From the NCBI RefSeq assembly GCF_003751625.1, contig NZ_RJUL01000001.1:174253-238252 (forward strand): a stretch of DNA of 64,000 nucleotides. Direction: 5' to 3'. The stretch's first letter is position 1. Each line of letters starts with the position of its first letter. Under the pieces are notes generated by a model. It did no database searches and was not told where the DNA came from. It was given only the letters and a program-made list of their open reading frames with translations. The position numbers and the translations under genes were made by a program. This document shows positions 55,102 to 63,521 of this stretch, piece after piece. The DNA comes from Gallaecimonas pentaromativorans. GTDB taxonomy: Bacteria > Pseudomonadota > Gammaproteobacteria > Enterobacterales > Gallaecimonadaceae.

Positions 55102-55145
55102 GATGAGGACTCCACAGAAACAGGAAAAGGCCAGGGCCTAGGCAT

Positions 55146-55170
55146 GAAAAAGCCGCCCTTTCGGCGGCTT
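55146..55170 (-). terminator. Second terminator after DUF2333 gene
   Basis: On the minus strand AAGCCGCC / GGCGGCTT stem, GAAA loop, then T-run. Confidence 0.8.
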
Positions 55171-55194
55171 GGGCGGCATAAATAACAGGAAAAC

Positions 55195-55225
55195 AAAAAG
55201 GGCTGCACCCAGGCAGCCCTTGTTC
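55195..55225 (-). terminator. First terminator after DUF2333 gene
   Basis: On the minus strand AAGGGCTGC / GCAGCCCTT stem with CTGGGT loop, then T-run; it ends 14 bp from the stop codon. Confidence 0.85.
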
Positions 55226-55238
55226 CTCTTTTTATCCT

Positions 55239-56195
55239 TTATCCGCGGTCCAGCAGGTTTTCCAGATCCACCACGGCGCCGTTGGCTCGGCTGATGTAGT
55301 TGGCCATCACCAGCGAGTGGTTGGCCAGCAGGCCAAAGCCGGAGCCGTTAAGGATGATGGGGCTCCACACCGTTTGTTGGGTGGCTTCCAGTTCGCGGAT
55401 CACCTGGCGCAGGCTCACCAGGGCGTGCTTGTTCTCAAGGATGGGGCCAAAGTCCACTTCGGCGGCCTTGAGGATGTGCAGCAAGCCCCAGCTGTAGCCG
55501 CGGGCTTCGTAGAACACGTCATCGAGCTGCCACCAAGAGGTGGCCACTTTGTCGGCGGCGGTTTCTTTGTCTTCCGGCACGTCCAGGCTCTCGCGGCCCA
55601 CCGAGGCGGCCAGGCGCTGGCTGTAACTGCCCAGGCGTTTATCCACCAGGCGCAGCAGCTCGCGCAGGTTGTCGGCGCGGGCGTAGAACTCGGCTTTATC
55701 CGGCCCGCTTTTGCTCAGGCGGGCGCGGTAGGCTTTGAGGTGGTTGATGCCGCGCTGGTACTCGCTCTCGGCGCGGGGCATCACCCAGGAGCGGCGGTCC
55801 ACGTTAAAGAGCGGCTGGGCTTCTTTGAGATCCGGGTCTTCCCGGGATTGGGACTGGGAGCGAGACAGCTCGTTACGCATCACCAGGGTGGTGTCGCGCA
55901 GCAGTTCGAGGTTGCCAAATTCCCAGGCCGGCATGTTGTCCAAAAACACCGAGGGCGGGGTGACGTCGTTGGATAAAAAGCCACCGGGTTTGTCCAGCAA
56001 GGTCTGGGCGATGGTGATGACGGTAGTGGTGATGGTGGTGCCGGTCACGTCGGGCAAGTTATCTTCTTGCTCGGCTTTTTGGGTAACCGCTTTGACGTCA
56101 AAACGGTCCGGCTCTACCGACCAATACACACCCAGCAGGTAGCCTGCGAAAATCACTCCGAGCAGGCTCCAGGTAACGACTTTTCCTCGCGCCAT
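55239..56195 (-). CDS. DUF2333 family membrane-anchored protein
   Basis: 318 residues from ATG 56195 (AAGGAG five bases upstream). One N-terminal helix (VVTWSLLGVIFAGYLLGVYW near residues 6-25), then a large soluble region in the periplasm with conserved-looking PGGFLSNDVTPPSVFLDNMP near 69-88 and WWQLDDVFYEARGYSWGLLH near 220-239. Matches DUF2333, function unknown. Follows the PCu(A)C gene by ten bases, so they form an operon ended by two tandem terminators. Confidence 0.88.
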   Translation of the reverse strand: MARGKVVTWSLLGVIFAGYLLGVYWSVEPDRFDVKAVTQKAEQEDNLPDVTGTTITTTVITIAQTLLDKPGGFLSNDVTPPSVFLDNMPAWEFGNLELLRDTTLVMRNELSRSQSQSREDPDLKEAQPLFNVDRRSWVMPRAESEYQRGINHLKAYRARLSKSGPDKAEFYARADNLRELLRLVDKRLGSYSQRLAASVGRESLDVPEDKETAADKVATSWWQLDDVFYEARGYSWGLLHILKAAEVDFGPILENKHALVSLRQVIRELEATQQTVWSPIILNGSGFGLLANHSLVMANYISRANGAVVDLENLLDRG

Positions 56196-56205
56196 AACAA
56201 CTCCT

Positions 56206-56619
56206 TTATCGAGAATAACGTGGCCAGGCTTCAATCTCCTGGGTCTGGCCATCGGCAAAAATCAATTCCAGCCTCAGCGGCTGGCCCTCTTTGAGGGGTT
56301 TTACTATGTCCATCAGCATCAGGTGCAGGCCGCCGGGGGCCAGCGTCAGGCGTTGGCCGGGGTTCAGGCTGAGGCTGGGCACATGATACATGCTCACCCT
56401 GCCCTGTTGGGCCAGGGTTTTATGGATGCTGATGTCTTTGACATCGCGGCTGCGCACCCCGGTCAGTACCACGGTTTGCGAGCCTTTGTTGGTCAGCTCC
56501 ATATAACCGGCGCTGTTGCTCCCCGGCGGTACCAACCGTACCCAGGGGTCTTTGACGTCCAGCACCTTGGCCTGGAGCGGCCCACTCAGTAATAACAACA
56601 GCAACAGGGCGTATTTCAC
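56206..56619 (-). CDS. PCu(A)C periplasmic copper chaperone
   Basis: 137 residues from GTG 56619 (AAGGAG five bases upstream). Signal VKYALLLLLLLSGPLQA. Copper ligands of the family: His in SIHKTLAQQGRVSM and Met at its end near residues 65-78, then HLM in GGLHLMLMDI near 99-108, giving the H-Mx10-Mx21-HxM-like pattern; the first Met is not as usual, so compare carefully. It delivers Cu(I) to cytochrome oxidase. Divergent from the enoyl-CoA isomerase gene by 69 bp. Confidence 0.88.
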   Translation of the reverse strand: MKYALLLLLLLSGPLQAKVLDVKDPWVRLVPPGSNSAGYMELTNKGSQTVVLTGVRSRDVKDISIHKTLAQQGRVSMYHVPSLSLNPGQRLTLAPGGLHLMLMDIVKPLKEGQPLRLELIFADGQTQEIEAWPRYSR

Positions 56620-56688
56620 GCTAGCTCCTTGTTTTACTGGTTGTACCAGTCTAACGTACTCATGCCAAATCAGATATAGGAAATCACC

Positions 56689-57432
56689 ATGACCGATTTC
56701 GTCCAAAGCGCCGTTGCCGATGGCGTCATGACGGTAACCCTTAACCGCATCGACAAGAAGAACGCGCTGACCCAGGCCATGTATGACGGCCTCACCGCCG
56801 CCTTAAGCCAAGCCGACACCGACCCGGCTGTCAAAGTGGTGCTCTTGGTCGGCAACAACGACGTGTTCTGCGCCGGTAACGATCTCGAAGATTTTCTGAC
56901 CTTAAAGGAACTGGGCCCGGACAGCCCCATTTTGCGCTTCCTCACCACCCTGGTGCGCTTTAAAAAGCCGCTGATGGCGGCGGTGGCCGGCCCGGCGGTG
57001 GGCATTGGCACCACGGTGCTGCTCCATTGCGACCTGGTACTGGCCGACAAGGCAGCCCGTTTTCAGCTGCCCTTTGTAGCACTGGGACTGTGCGCCGAAG
57101 CCGGTTCATCGGTCCTGCTGGCCGACCGGGTTGGCCAGGCCAAGGCCAACGAATGGCTGCTGACCGGTAAACCCTTCAAGGCCGACGAGGCCCTGGCGCA
57201 CGGCTTGATTAATCAGGTGGTAGATGGCCAAGTATGTGAGATTGCCACGGCCATGGCCAAGCAGGTTGCCCAGTTGCCTTCAGGGGCGATGATGGCCACC
57301 AAGGCGCTTATCCGCCAGCCCAATCAGGCCCGCGCAGAAAAGGCCATCTTTGATGAAGCCGAGCAATTTGTTCGCCTGCTCAAGGGCGATGAATGTAAGG
57401 CCGCAATAAAAGCCTTCTTTACCCGGCGTTAA
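56689..57432 (+). CDS. Enoyl-CoA hydratase/isomerase family protein
   Basis: 247 residues, crotonase fold: oxyanion text VFCAGNDLEDF near residues 62-72 and AVAGPAVGIG near 96-105. At the catalytic region the sequence is QLPFVALGLCAEAGSS near 126-141: the hydratase first Glu is replaced by Phe but the second Glu (AEAGSS) is kept. This is the pattern of delta3-delta2-enoyl-CoA isomerases (ECI2/PaaG-like), so it may be an isomerase in fatty acid breakdown. The 3' end overlaps the convergent membrane gene by 14 bp. Confidence 0.88.
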   Translation: MTDFVQSAVADGVMTVTLNRIDKKNALTQAMYDGLTAALSQADTDPAVKVVLLVGNNDVFCAGNDLEDFLTLKELGPDSPILRFLTTLVRFKKPLMAAVAGPAVGIGTTVLLHCDLVLADKAARFQLPFVALGLCAEAGSSVLLADRVGQAKANEWLLTGKPFKADEALAHGLINQVVDGQVCEIATAMAKQVAQLPSGAMMATKALIRQPNQARAEKAIFDEAEQFVRLLKGDECKAAIKAFFTRR

Positions 57433-57745
57433 CGCGTCGGCCTGGCCTTACCAACAGCCAAATCACCAGAATTGGCACCCACAGCGGGATGGAAACAAAG
57501 GCCAGGCCACAAAAAAGGCTACCGGCTACCAGCAGCAACACAGCCACCACGCCAATCAGGGTGCCGCCTATGGCCAGGAAGGCTACCAGCAGCCCAATGC
57601 CCAGCGCCAATACCGCGCCCAGGGGGTTGCTGACTTGCCAGTCACTGCCGGAAATGGCAATCAGGCTGTGGTGCCAGTGGCCGCCAAAGGTGAAGTAAAG
57701 CCAGGCGGCCACAAGCACCAAAAGTATCAGGGTTTTCTTTCCCAT
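57419..57745 (-). CDS. Small membrane protein downstream of pspC (hypothetical)
   Basis: 108 residues, rich in apolar segments (KKTLILLVLVAAWLYF, AVLALGIGLLVAFLAIGG, LIGVVAVLLLVAGSLFCGLAF, IPLWVPILVIWLLV). The order, after a PspC protein, suggests a partner in a phage-shock-like membrane stress group. It overlaps pspC by 19 bp and the enoyl-CoA isomerase gene by 14 bp. No family assigned. Confidence 0.75.
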   Translation of the reverse strand: MGKKTLILLVLVAAWLYFTFGGHWHHSLIAISGSDWQVSNPLGAVLALGIGLLVAFLAIGGTLIGVVAVLLLVAGSLFCGLAFVSIPLWVPILVIWLLVRPGRRVNAG

Positions 57746-57945
57746 TGTCCCTCCAGATGCGGTTTAGCCGGCAACAACCAGACAGCGACCCCATAAAGAA
57801 TGGCGGTGGTCAGGGGCGAGAGTAGCAATGCCACTACCGCAGCCAGTCTTACCCAGGCCTTGTCCAGGCCGATAATAGGGGCAAGCCCTGCACAGACACC
57901 GAACAACAGCTTGTCTGAAGTGTCTTTGTACCAACGTTCACGCAT
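57727..57945 (-). CDS. pspC: PspC domain protein
   Basis: 72 residues. PspC core: YKDTSDKLLFGVCAGLAPIIG near residues 6-26, then VRLAAVVALLLSPLTTAILYG-type helix near 32-52. The family includes PspC of the phage-shock response, an inner membrane sensor; this shorter form lacks the leucine-zipper tail. The start overlaps the end of a possible 28-residue peptide; the 108-residue membrane gene overlaps its stop. Confidence 0.85.
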   Translation of the reverse strand: MRERWYKDTSDKLLFGVCAGLAPIIGLDKAWVRLAAVVALLLSPLTTAILYGVAVWLLPAKPHLEGQWERKP

Positions 57946-58024
57946 GCTTACCTCCGATCAGGGTGACTACGGCGCCGCCCAGCAACACCACGGCGGGCGG
58001 CACCATCCAGCACAACAACAACAC
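57938..58024 (-). CDS. Possible 28-residue membrane peptide upstream of pspC
   Basis: GTG 58024 opens a frame rich in apolar residues (LLLCWMVPPAVVLL then GGAVVTLIGGKHA), ending 8 bp inside pspC. It could be a tiny membrane protein coupled to pspC. No clear Shine-Dalgarno, so evidence is weak. Confidence 0.3.
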   Translation of the reverse strand: MLLLCWMVPPAVVLLGGAVVTLIGGKHA

Positions 58025-58038
58025 ACCCAGACTCAGCA

Positions 58039-58296
58039 TCACTGACCTTCCTTGGCAGGGCTTTGGGCCTTGGCGTCGCTGGCGTCCTCAGGGGCGCTTT
58101 GCGGCATCATGGCAGCCATGGCTTCGTCAAATTTCTTGCTGAGCTCATCGCTCAACTGAGTCTGGATTTGGTCCAGGGCTTTAGTGCTTTGCTCAACCAC
58201 CATATTGGTCAAAGTGGTGGTGAGATCGTCTTGGGCGAAAGCGGGTGCAGACAACATAACAACACCGGCCAATACTGCGATTTTCAGGCTTTTCAT
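58039..58296 (-). CDS. Small secreted protein at the head of the pspC group (hypothetical)
   Basis: 85 residues from ATG 58296 (GGAG six bases upstream). Signal MKSLKIAVLAGVVMLSAPAFA cut before QDDL. The mature 64 residues are charged and helical (TKALDQIQTQLSDELSKKFDE), with a Pro/Ala tail. Likely a periplasmic helical protein of the same operon as pspC. No family recognised. Confidence 0.7.
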   Translation of the reverse strand: MKSLKIAVLAGVVMLSAPAFAQDDLTTTLTNMVVEQSTKALDQIQTQLSDELSKKFDEAMAAMMPQSAPEDASDAKAQSPAKEGQ

Positions 58297-58392
58297 GGCC
58301 AACTCCATGTGTGGGTTATCAAGTACACAGGGGTTATTACAAGGGCCGTGCCAACCTGAGATAATTTTTTATCTGCATGATTTATAAAGAGA

Positions 58393-58423
58393 TAAAAAAT
58401 AAGGCCGCCTTTTAGGCAGCCTC
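58393..58423 (-). terminator. Terminator downstream of dusA
   Basis: On the minus strand GGCTGCC / GGCGGCC (one mismatch) with TAAAA loop followed by TTATTTTTT. Confidence 0.7.
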
Positions 58424-58476
58424 ATTTGGGGACAGCGGTGACCAAATACGCCAACACTATTGGCGAAATTCACCAC

Positions 58477-59448
58477 TCATTCAGGGCGGTACTCGGTCAG
58501 GGCCAGGGCTTCTTCCATTACCTCAAGGCCGGCGCCCGGTTTATGGGCATTCTCAGACAAATACCGGCGCCAGCGGCGGCCACCGGTCTGGCCGTTAAAA
58601 AGCCCCAGCATATGGCGGCTGATGTGGTTAAGGCGGGCACCGGCGGCGAGCTCCGCTTCAATATAAGGGAACATGGCCTCCACCACGGCGCGGCGGCTGG
58701 GCATGGCGGTATCCATGCCATAAAGGGCAGCGTCCACTTCGGCCAGCAGGTAGGGGTTTTGGTAAGCCTCGCGCCCCACCATTACCGAATCGACGTGCTC
58801 AAGATGGCCTTGCATCTCATCCAGAGTCTTGATGCCGCCGTTGATACCGATATGCAGGTTCGGGAAGTCCTTTTTCAGCTGGTAAACCCGTGGGTAGTCC
58901 AGCGGCGGTATTTCGCGGTTTTCCTTGGGGCTAAGGCCGCTCAGCCAAGCCTTGCGGGCATGAACAATAAAGGTATCGCAGCCGGCTTCGCTGATGGTGG
59001 ACACGAAATCCATCAGGAATGGGTAGCTGTCCATATCGTCGATACCGATACGGCTTTTTACCGTCACCGGAATGGACACGGCGTCCTGCATCGCTTTTAC
59101 GCAGTCTGCCACCAACTGCGGCTCGGCCATCAAACAGGCACCGAAGCGGCCGTTTTGCACCCTATCCGACGGGCAGCCGACGTTGATGTTCACCTCGTCA
59201 TAGCCCCGCTGCTCGGCGAGGCGCGCGCAGTGGGCCAAGTCCGCCGGGTTGGAGCCCCCCAGCTGCAACGCCAGCGGATGCTCGGCTTCGCTAAACGCCA
59301 GGTAGTCGCCTTTGCCATGGATAATGGCGCCGGTGGTCACCATCTCGGTATAGAGCAAGGCATGACGGCTCAGCTGCCGGGCAAAGACCCGGTAGTGGCG
59401 ATCGGTCCAATCCAGCATGGGGGCAACGGAGAAGGTACGGTCCAGCAT
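58477..59448 (-). CDS. dusA: tRNA-dihydrouridine synthase A
   Basis: 323 residues. FMN-binding [16 protein letters not shown] near residues 7-22 is the DusA form, catalytic Cys in [12 protein letters not shown] near 93-104, Lys/His block [10 protein letters not shown] near 138-147 and IVHARKAW near 170-177, INGGIKT near 213-219. It reduces U20/U20a in tRNA. Start ATG 59448. Terminator follows at 58393. Confidence 0.96.
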   Translation of the reverse strand: MLDRTFSVAPMLDWTDRHYRVFARQLSRHALLYTEMVTTGAIIHGKGDYLAFSEAEHPLALQLGGSNPADLAHCARLAEQRGYDEVNINVGCPSDRVQNGRFGACLMAEPQLVADCVKAMQDAVSIPVTVKSRIGIDDMDSYPFLMDFVSTISEAGCDTFIVHARKAWLSGLSPKENREIPPLDYPRVYQLKKDFPNLHIGINGGIKTLDEMQGHLEHVDSVMVGREAYQNPYLLAEVDAALYGMDTAMPSRRAVVEAMFPYIEAELAAGARLNHISRHMLGLFNGQTGGRRWRRYLSENAHKPGAGLEVMEEALALTEYRPE

Positions 59449-59615
59449 GGCGCGCTCACATCAAAAGGGGCGCAAAGTTTACTCAATGGCCGCCCCAGCG
59501 GCAAATAGCAGGGGAATACCCTACCTATTTGCTTGAATGAACTCTCGGTGAAGAAACGGCATAAGCCATTTCAAATGACATAAAACGCACATGCGCAGTG
59601 TGCAAGCTCTAAAGG

Positions 59616-60422
59616 TTAAAGCAATCCGAATGTTTTTCTCAGGCCTTTCTCGACAGCCCCTGCTGGCATAAAGCGACGTAATTTAGCCAGCATAGATGCC
59701 TCGCCTTTCGGCGTCCGGCGCATCTTCCATGCACCTAGCGCCGCCTCGACAATGGTATCCACTACACCGTCGGGGGCTGGCGCGTTTTGGACATTTTTCT
59801 GGATAGCCTGGGCAACTATCTCAAACTCTTTACCGTATTCGGGAATTCTAACAGCGGTTTGGGGAGCATTAAGATCCAGATTGGTTTTGGTAAAAGAAGG
59901 CTCGACAAGTACGACTCGAACCCCAAATTGGCGAACTTCATGATCCAAGGTTTCAGATAGCCCTTCCACGGCATGTTTGGAGGCTGAGTAGGCAGCCATG
60001 TAAGGTGCTGGCAAAAAGCCCAACACTGAGCTGATGTTGACTATTCGGCCTGAACGCTGCTTGCGCATATGCGGTAACACGGCTTGAATAGTGCGCAGTA
60101 ACCCAAAAACGTTCGTATCAAACACTGCCTGCGCTTCAGTAATGGACGTTTCTTCCATCGCCCCGAGCAGAGTAACGCCTGCACTGTTAACCAGTACGTC
60201 GATGCGACCCGCCTGCGCCATGATCTCTTGGATCCCGCGTTTCACCGAGGCCTCGTTACGGATGTCCATTTCAATAAGCACAACTCCGGGGCTCGCCTGC
60301 GCGTTGTCCATGTCGCGCACCGTTCCGAACACTTGGTAGCCCTGAGTTGCAAATTTCATTGCGCTAGCGCGGCCGATACCTGATGACACACCGGTGATAA
60401 CAACAACTTTGGTCTTCAACAT
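59616..60422 (-). CDS. Short-chain dehydrogenase/reductase
   Basis: 268 residues. Rossmann cofactor motif ITGVSSGIG near residues 9-17, NSAG near 82-85, catalytic Ser in IVNISSVLG and Tyr-x3-Lys in YSASK near 145-158. A GTVRD text after the second strand suggests NADP(H) use. It follows the RND pump gene by 30 bp on the same strand, with AAAGGAG before the ATG, so it belongs to the same operon. Substrate unknown. Confidence 0.92.
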   Translation of the reverse strand: MLKTKVVVITGVSSGIGRASAMKFATQGYQVFGTVRDMDNAQASPGVVLIEMDIRNEASVKRGIQEIMAQAGRIDVLVNSAGVTLLGAMEETSITEAQAVFDTNVFGLLRTIQAVLPHMRKQRSGRIVNISSVLGFLPAPYMAAYSASKHAVEGLSETLDHEVRQFGVRVVLVEPSFTKTNLDLNAPQTAVRIPEYGKEFEIVAQAIQKNVQNAPAPDGVVDTIVEAALGAWKMRRTPKGEASMLAKLRRFMPAGAVEKGLRKTFGLL

Positions 60423-60452
60423 GGTCGCTCCTTTTATTCAATGTTTGGGTGG

Positions 60453-63400
60453 TCAGGCCCGGGACGAAAGGGGTTTTATCCTGAACCAGATGGAGTACAT
60501 GGCTGGCAGGAAGACCAGCGTCAAGATGGTGCCGGCAAAGGTGCCGCCAATCAGCGTATAAGCAAGGGTGCCCCAGAACACCGAGTGCGTCAGGGGAATG
60601 AAGGCCAGAATGGCGGCCAAGGCGGTCAATATCACCGGTCTGGCACGCTGCACAGTAGCTTCAACAACCGCATCAAACGGGCTTAACCCGGCTTGTTGGT
60701 TATCGCGGATCTGCCCGATAAGGATCAGCGTGTTACGCATCAATATGCCCGACAGTGCAATCAAGCCAACCAGGGCATTGATGCCAAAGGCCTGTTGAAA
60801 GATGAGCAAGGTCGGTACCACGCCAATCAGTCCAAGGGGGCTGGTGGCAAACACCATGAACATGGCGGCTATCGAGCGCACTTGCAAAATGATGATGAGC
60901 AGCGTCAGCACAATCATGATGGGAAACAGTGGCATCATCGCCACCGTGGCTTTGGCCGATTCCTCAATTGCGCCAGCCTGCTCTATACGGTATCCCGCCG
61001 GAAGACTCTCCATCACCGGCTGAAGTTCTTTTAAGAGTGCAGTAGAGACATCGGGGGGCTGCAAGCCATCGGCAATGTCACCACGAACCGTGATGGTCGG
61101 TGTGCGGTCACGGCGGCGCAGGATGGGATCTTCCATCTGCACTTCAACCTTACCTACCTGAGATAACGGAATACGTTGCCCCGCTGCGCCCACCAGGGTA
61201 AATCCTTCGATTTTGGAAGGGTCAAGGCGAATATCTCCGGCTGCGCGGCCAACAACCTGTACCGAGCGAATGTCCTCTCGCACATCAGTAATAGGTACGC
61301 CACTGAGCAGAAACTGCAACTGTGAGGCCACCGCATTGGACGTCAGGCCAACGGCCTGAAGCCGGTCTTGGTTGAGCGTAAAATGCAGGGTCGGCACACG
61401 GGTGCCCCAGTCGGTATTCACGGTGCGCATCAACGGGCTGGCACGCATGATGGACTCAACCCTTGCCGCCATGGCGCGAAGCTTGTCCGGGTCTGGGCCC
61501 ATCACGCGATAAGCCACAGGGAAGGGTGAGTAAGGGCCAAACACCAGTTGGGCTACCCGCACTCGCGCTTCTGGTGCCAACCCGGCAGCAATGGCCTCGC
61601 GTAGCCTGAGTTTAAGGGCTTCGCGCTCTTTCTGGTCTGCGGTCAGCACCACTATCTTGGCAAAGGAAGGGTCGGGTAGCTCTGGCGACATCGCTAGGTA
61701 AAAGCGCGGCGCACCCTGGCCAATGTAGGAGGTGACAATCCTGGCTTCAGGTTGCTTTGCCAACCAAGCCTCAACCTTGGCTGTCGCAGAGCTGGTTTGC
61801 GCTATCGACGTGCCATAAGGCATCTGCACTTCAACCAGTACCTCTGGGCGGTCGGATGTGGGGAAGAACTGCTTTTTGACCAACCCCATTGCCACTATCG
61901 CCAGCACAAAGGTGGTAACAACCGCGCCCGCTACCAGCCACTTATGCGCAATAACACGCCCCAGCACACTGCGGAATCGGTTGTAGTTGCGGGTGTTGTA
62001 AATCCCATGATGCCCGCCCTCGACCTTCTTCATGTCTGGCAGCAGCTTTACGCCAAGGTAGGGCGTGAATGCCACCGCAACCACCCAAGATGCAATCAAG
62101 GCGATACCGACAATCCAGAACATGTTACTGGTGTATTCACCTGCGGTCGAACGCGCAAAGCCATTGGGCATAAAGCCAATGGCCGTCACCAAAGTACCGG
62201 AGAGCATCGGTGCAGCAGTGTGGCTCCAGGCATAGGCAGAGGCCTTGATGCGGCTAAAGCCCTCTTCCATCTTCACCACCATCATTTCGATGGCAATGAT
62301 GGCATCGTCCACCAACAAGCCAAGCGCCAGGATCAGCGACCCCAGCGTGATCCGGTCAAAGCTTTTACCTGTTATTGCCATAACAACAAAAACTGTCGCC
62401 AAGGTCAGCGGAACAGCAGCAGCGACCACAATGCCGGCACGCCAACCCATGCTGACAAAGCAAACCACCATGACCACCAGCAACGCGACGAAGAACTTGA
62501 CCATGAACTCGTTCACTGCCGACTTAATGTTAACGGCTTGATCCGACACCTTAGAAAAAGTCATCCCCAAAGGAAGCTCAGCGTTAATTTGGGCCGTTTC
62601 GGCATCCAGCGCCTTACCCAACTCCAGACCATTCCAGCCGTCACGCATCACAATGCCCAGCAGCAAAGCCGGCTCGCCGTTGTTGCGAACCAAAAAGGTG
62701 GACGGATCTTGGTAGCCACGCTTCACGGTTGCCACATCCTTTAACTTAAAGGTTCGGCCTTGGGCGCTGATCGGGGTTTCACGGATCTTGTTGAGCTTGT
62801 CTAAGGCGCCCTCGATGCGAATAAACACTTGCGGACCATGGGTCTCAATAGAGCCGGCAGGGGTGAGCATATTCTGGCTGTTGAGCGCCGCGAAGATCTG
62901 CTGCGGCGATACCCCCAGCGTCGCCAAGCGAGCGTGGGAGAAAGACACAAAAATCCGCTCGGGTTGCTCGCCAATAATGTTGACCTTTTTCACCCCTGGC
63001 ACGTGCAGCAGTTGCTGGCGTAATGATTCAGCGTCACGCACCAACAGCCGCTGTGGCTCACCTTTGGCCTTCAAGGCAAACAGCGCAAAGGTTACGTCTG
63101 AGTATTCGTCATTGACCATCGGGCCAATCACTCCCGAAGGCAGATTTCTCGCTTGGTCTGAGATTTTCTTACGAGCTTGGTAAAACTGCTCCGGCACAGC
63201 CGAAGGCGGTGTTTTATCTAGCAGGTATACGGTGGTAAAGGCCAAGCCGGGGCGCGTGTAGGTGGCGGTATAGTCGTACCAGCGCAACTCCTGCATGCGT
63301 TTTTCCAAAGGTTCGGCAACCTGATCCTGCATTTCCTGCGCTGTTGCACCGGGCCAGGCCGTGATGATGGTCATCTGCTTAACGGTAAAGGGGGGATCTT

Positions 63401-63521
63401 CGGCGCGCCCCAGCTCTAAAAAGGCCAAAACGCCTGCGACAAAGGTAATGAAAATCAGGAATAACGTCACGGATCGCTCGCGTACTGCCAGCGCTGAAAG
63501 GTTAAAACGCCCCTCTTTCAT
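60453..63521 (-). CDS. RND family efflux transporter, inner membrane pump
   Basis: 1022 residues, usual for the family (about 1020-1050). N-terminal RFNLSALAVRERSVTLFLI and first helix, then WPGATAQEMQDQVAEPLEKR near residues 54-73, LGLLVDDAIIAIEMMVVKMEEG-type signature in helix 4 near 405-425 with the two Asp of the proton relay (DD), and HS/W-rich late helices with GTLAYTLIGGTF. Proton-driven export with the adaptor upstream. It overlaps the adaptor stop by four bases. The type fits a broad-drug or organic solvent pump of the AcrB/MexF relatives lacking close identity; no outer membrane channel in the window. Confidence 0.94.
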   Translation of the reverse strand: MKEGRFNLSALAVRERSVTLFLIFITFVAGVLAFLELGRAEDPPFTVKQMTIITAWPGATAQEMQDQVAEPLEKRMQELRWYDYTATYTRPGLAFTTVYLLDKTPPSAVPEQFYQARKKISDQARNLPSGVIGPMVNDEYSDVTFALFALKAKGEPQRLLVRDAESLRQQLLHVPGVKKVNIIGEQPERIFVSFSHARLATLGVSPQQIFAALNSQNMLTPAGSIETHGPQVFIRIEGALDKLNKIRETPISAQGRTFKLKDVATVKRGYQDPSTFLVRNNGEPALLLGIVMRDGWNGLELGKALDAETAQINAELPLGMTFSKVSDQAVNIKSAVNEFMVKFFVALLVVMVVCFVSMGWRAGIVVAAAVPLTLATVFVVMAITGKSFDRITLGSLILALGLLVDDAIIAIEMMVVKMEEGFSRIKASAYAWSHTAAPMLSGTLVTAIGFMPNGFARSTAGEYTSNMFWIVGIALIASWVVAVAFTPYLGVKLLPDMKKVEGGHHGIYNTRNYNRFRSVLGRVIAHKWLVAGAVVTTFVLAIVAMGLVKKQFFPTSDRPEVLVEVQMPYGTSIAQTSSATAKVEAWLAKQPEARIVTSYIGQGAPRFYLAMSPELPDPSFAKIVVLTADQKEREALKLRLREAIAAGLAPEARVRVAQLVFGPYSPFPVAYRVMGPDPDKLRAMAARVESIMRASPLMRTVNTDWGTRVPTLHFTLNQDRLQAVGLTSNAVASQLQFLLSGVPITDVREDIRSVQVVGRAAGDIRLDPSKIEGFTLVGAAGQRIPLSQVGKVEVQMEDPILRRRDRTPTITVRGDIADGLQPPDVSTALLKELQPVMESLPAGYRIEQAGAIEESAKATVAMMPLFPIMIVLTLLIIILQVRSIAAMFMVFATSPLGLIGVVPTLLIFQQAFGINALVGLIALSGILMRNTLILIGQIRDNQQAGLSPFDAVVEATVQRARPVILTALAAILAFIPLTHSVFWGTLAYTLIGGTFAGTILTLVFLPAMYSIWFRIKPLSSRA

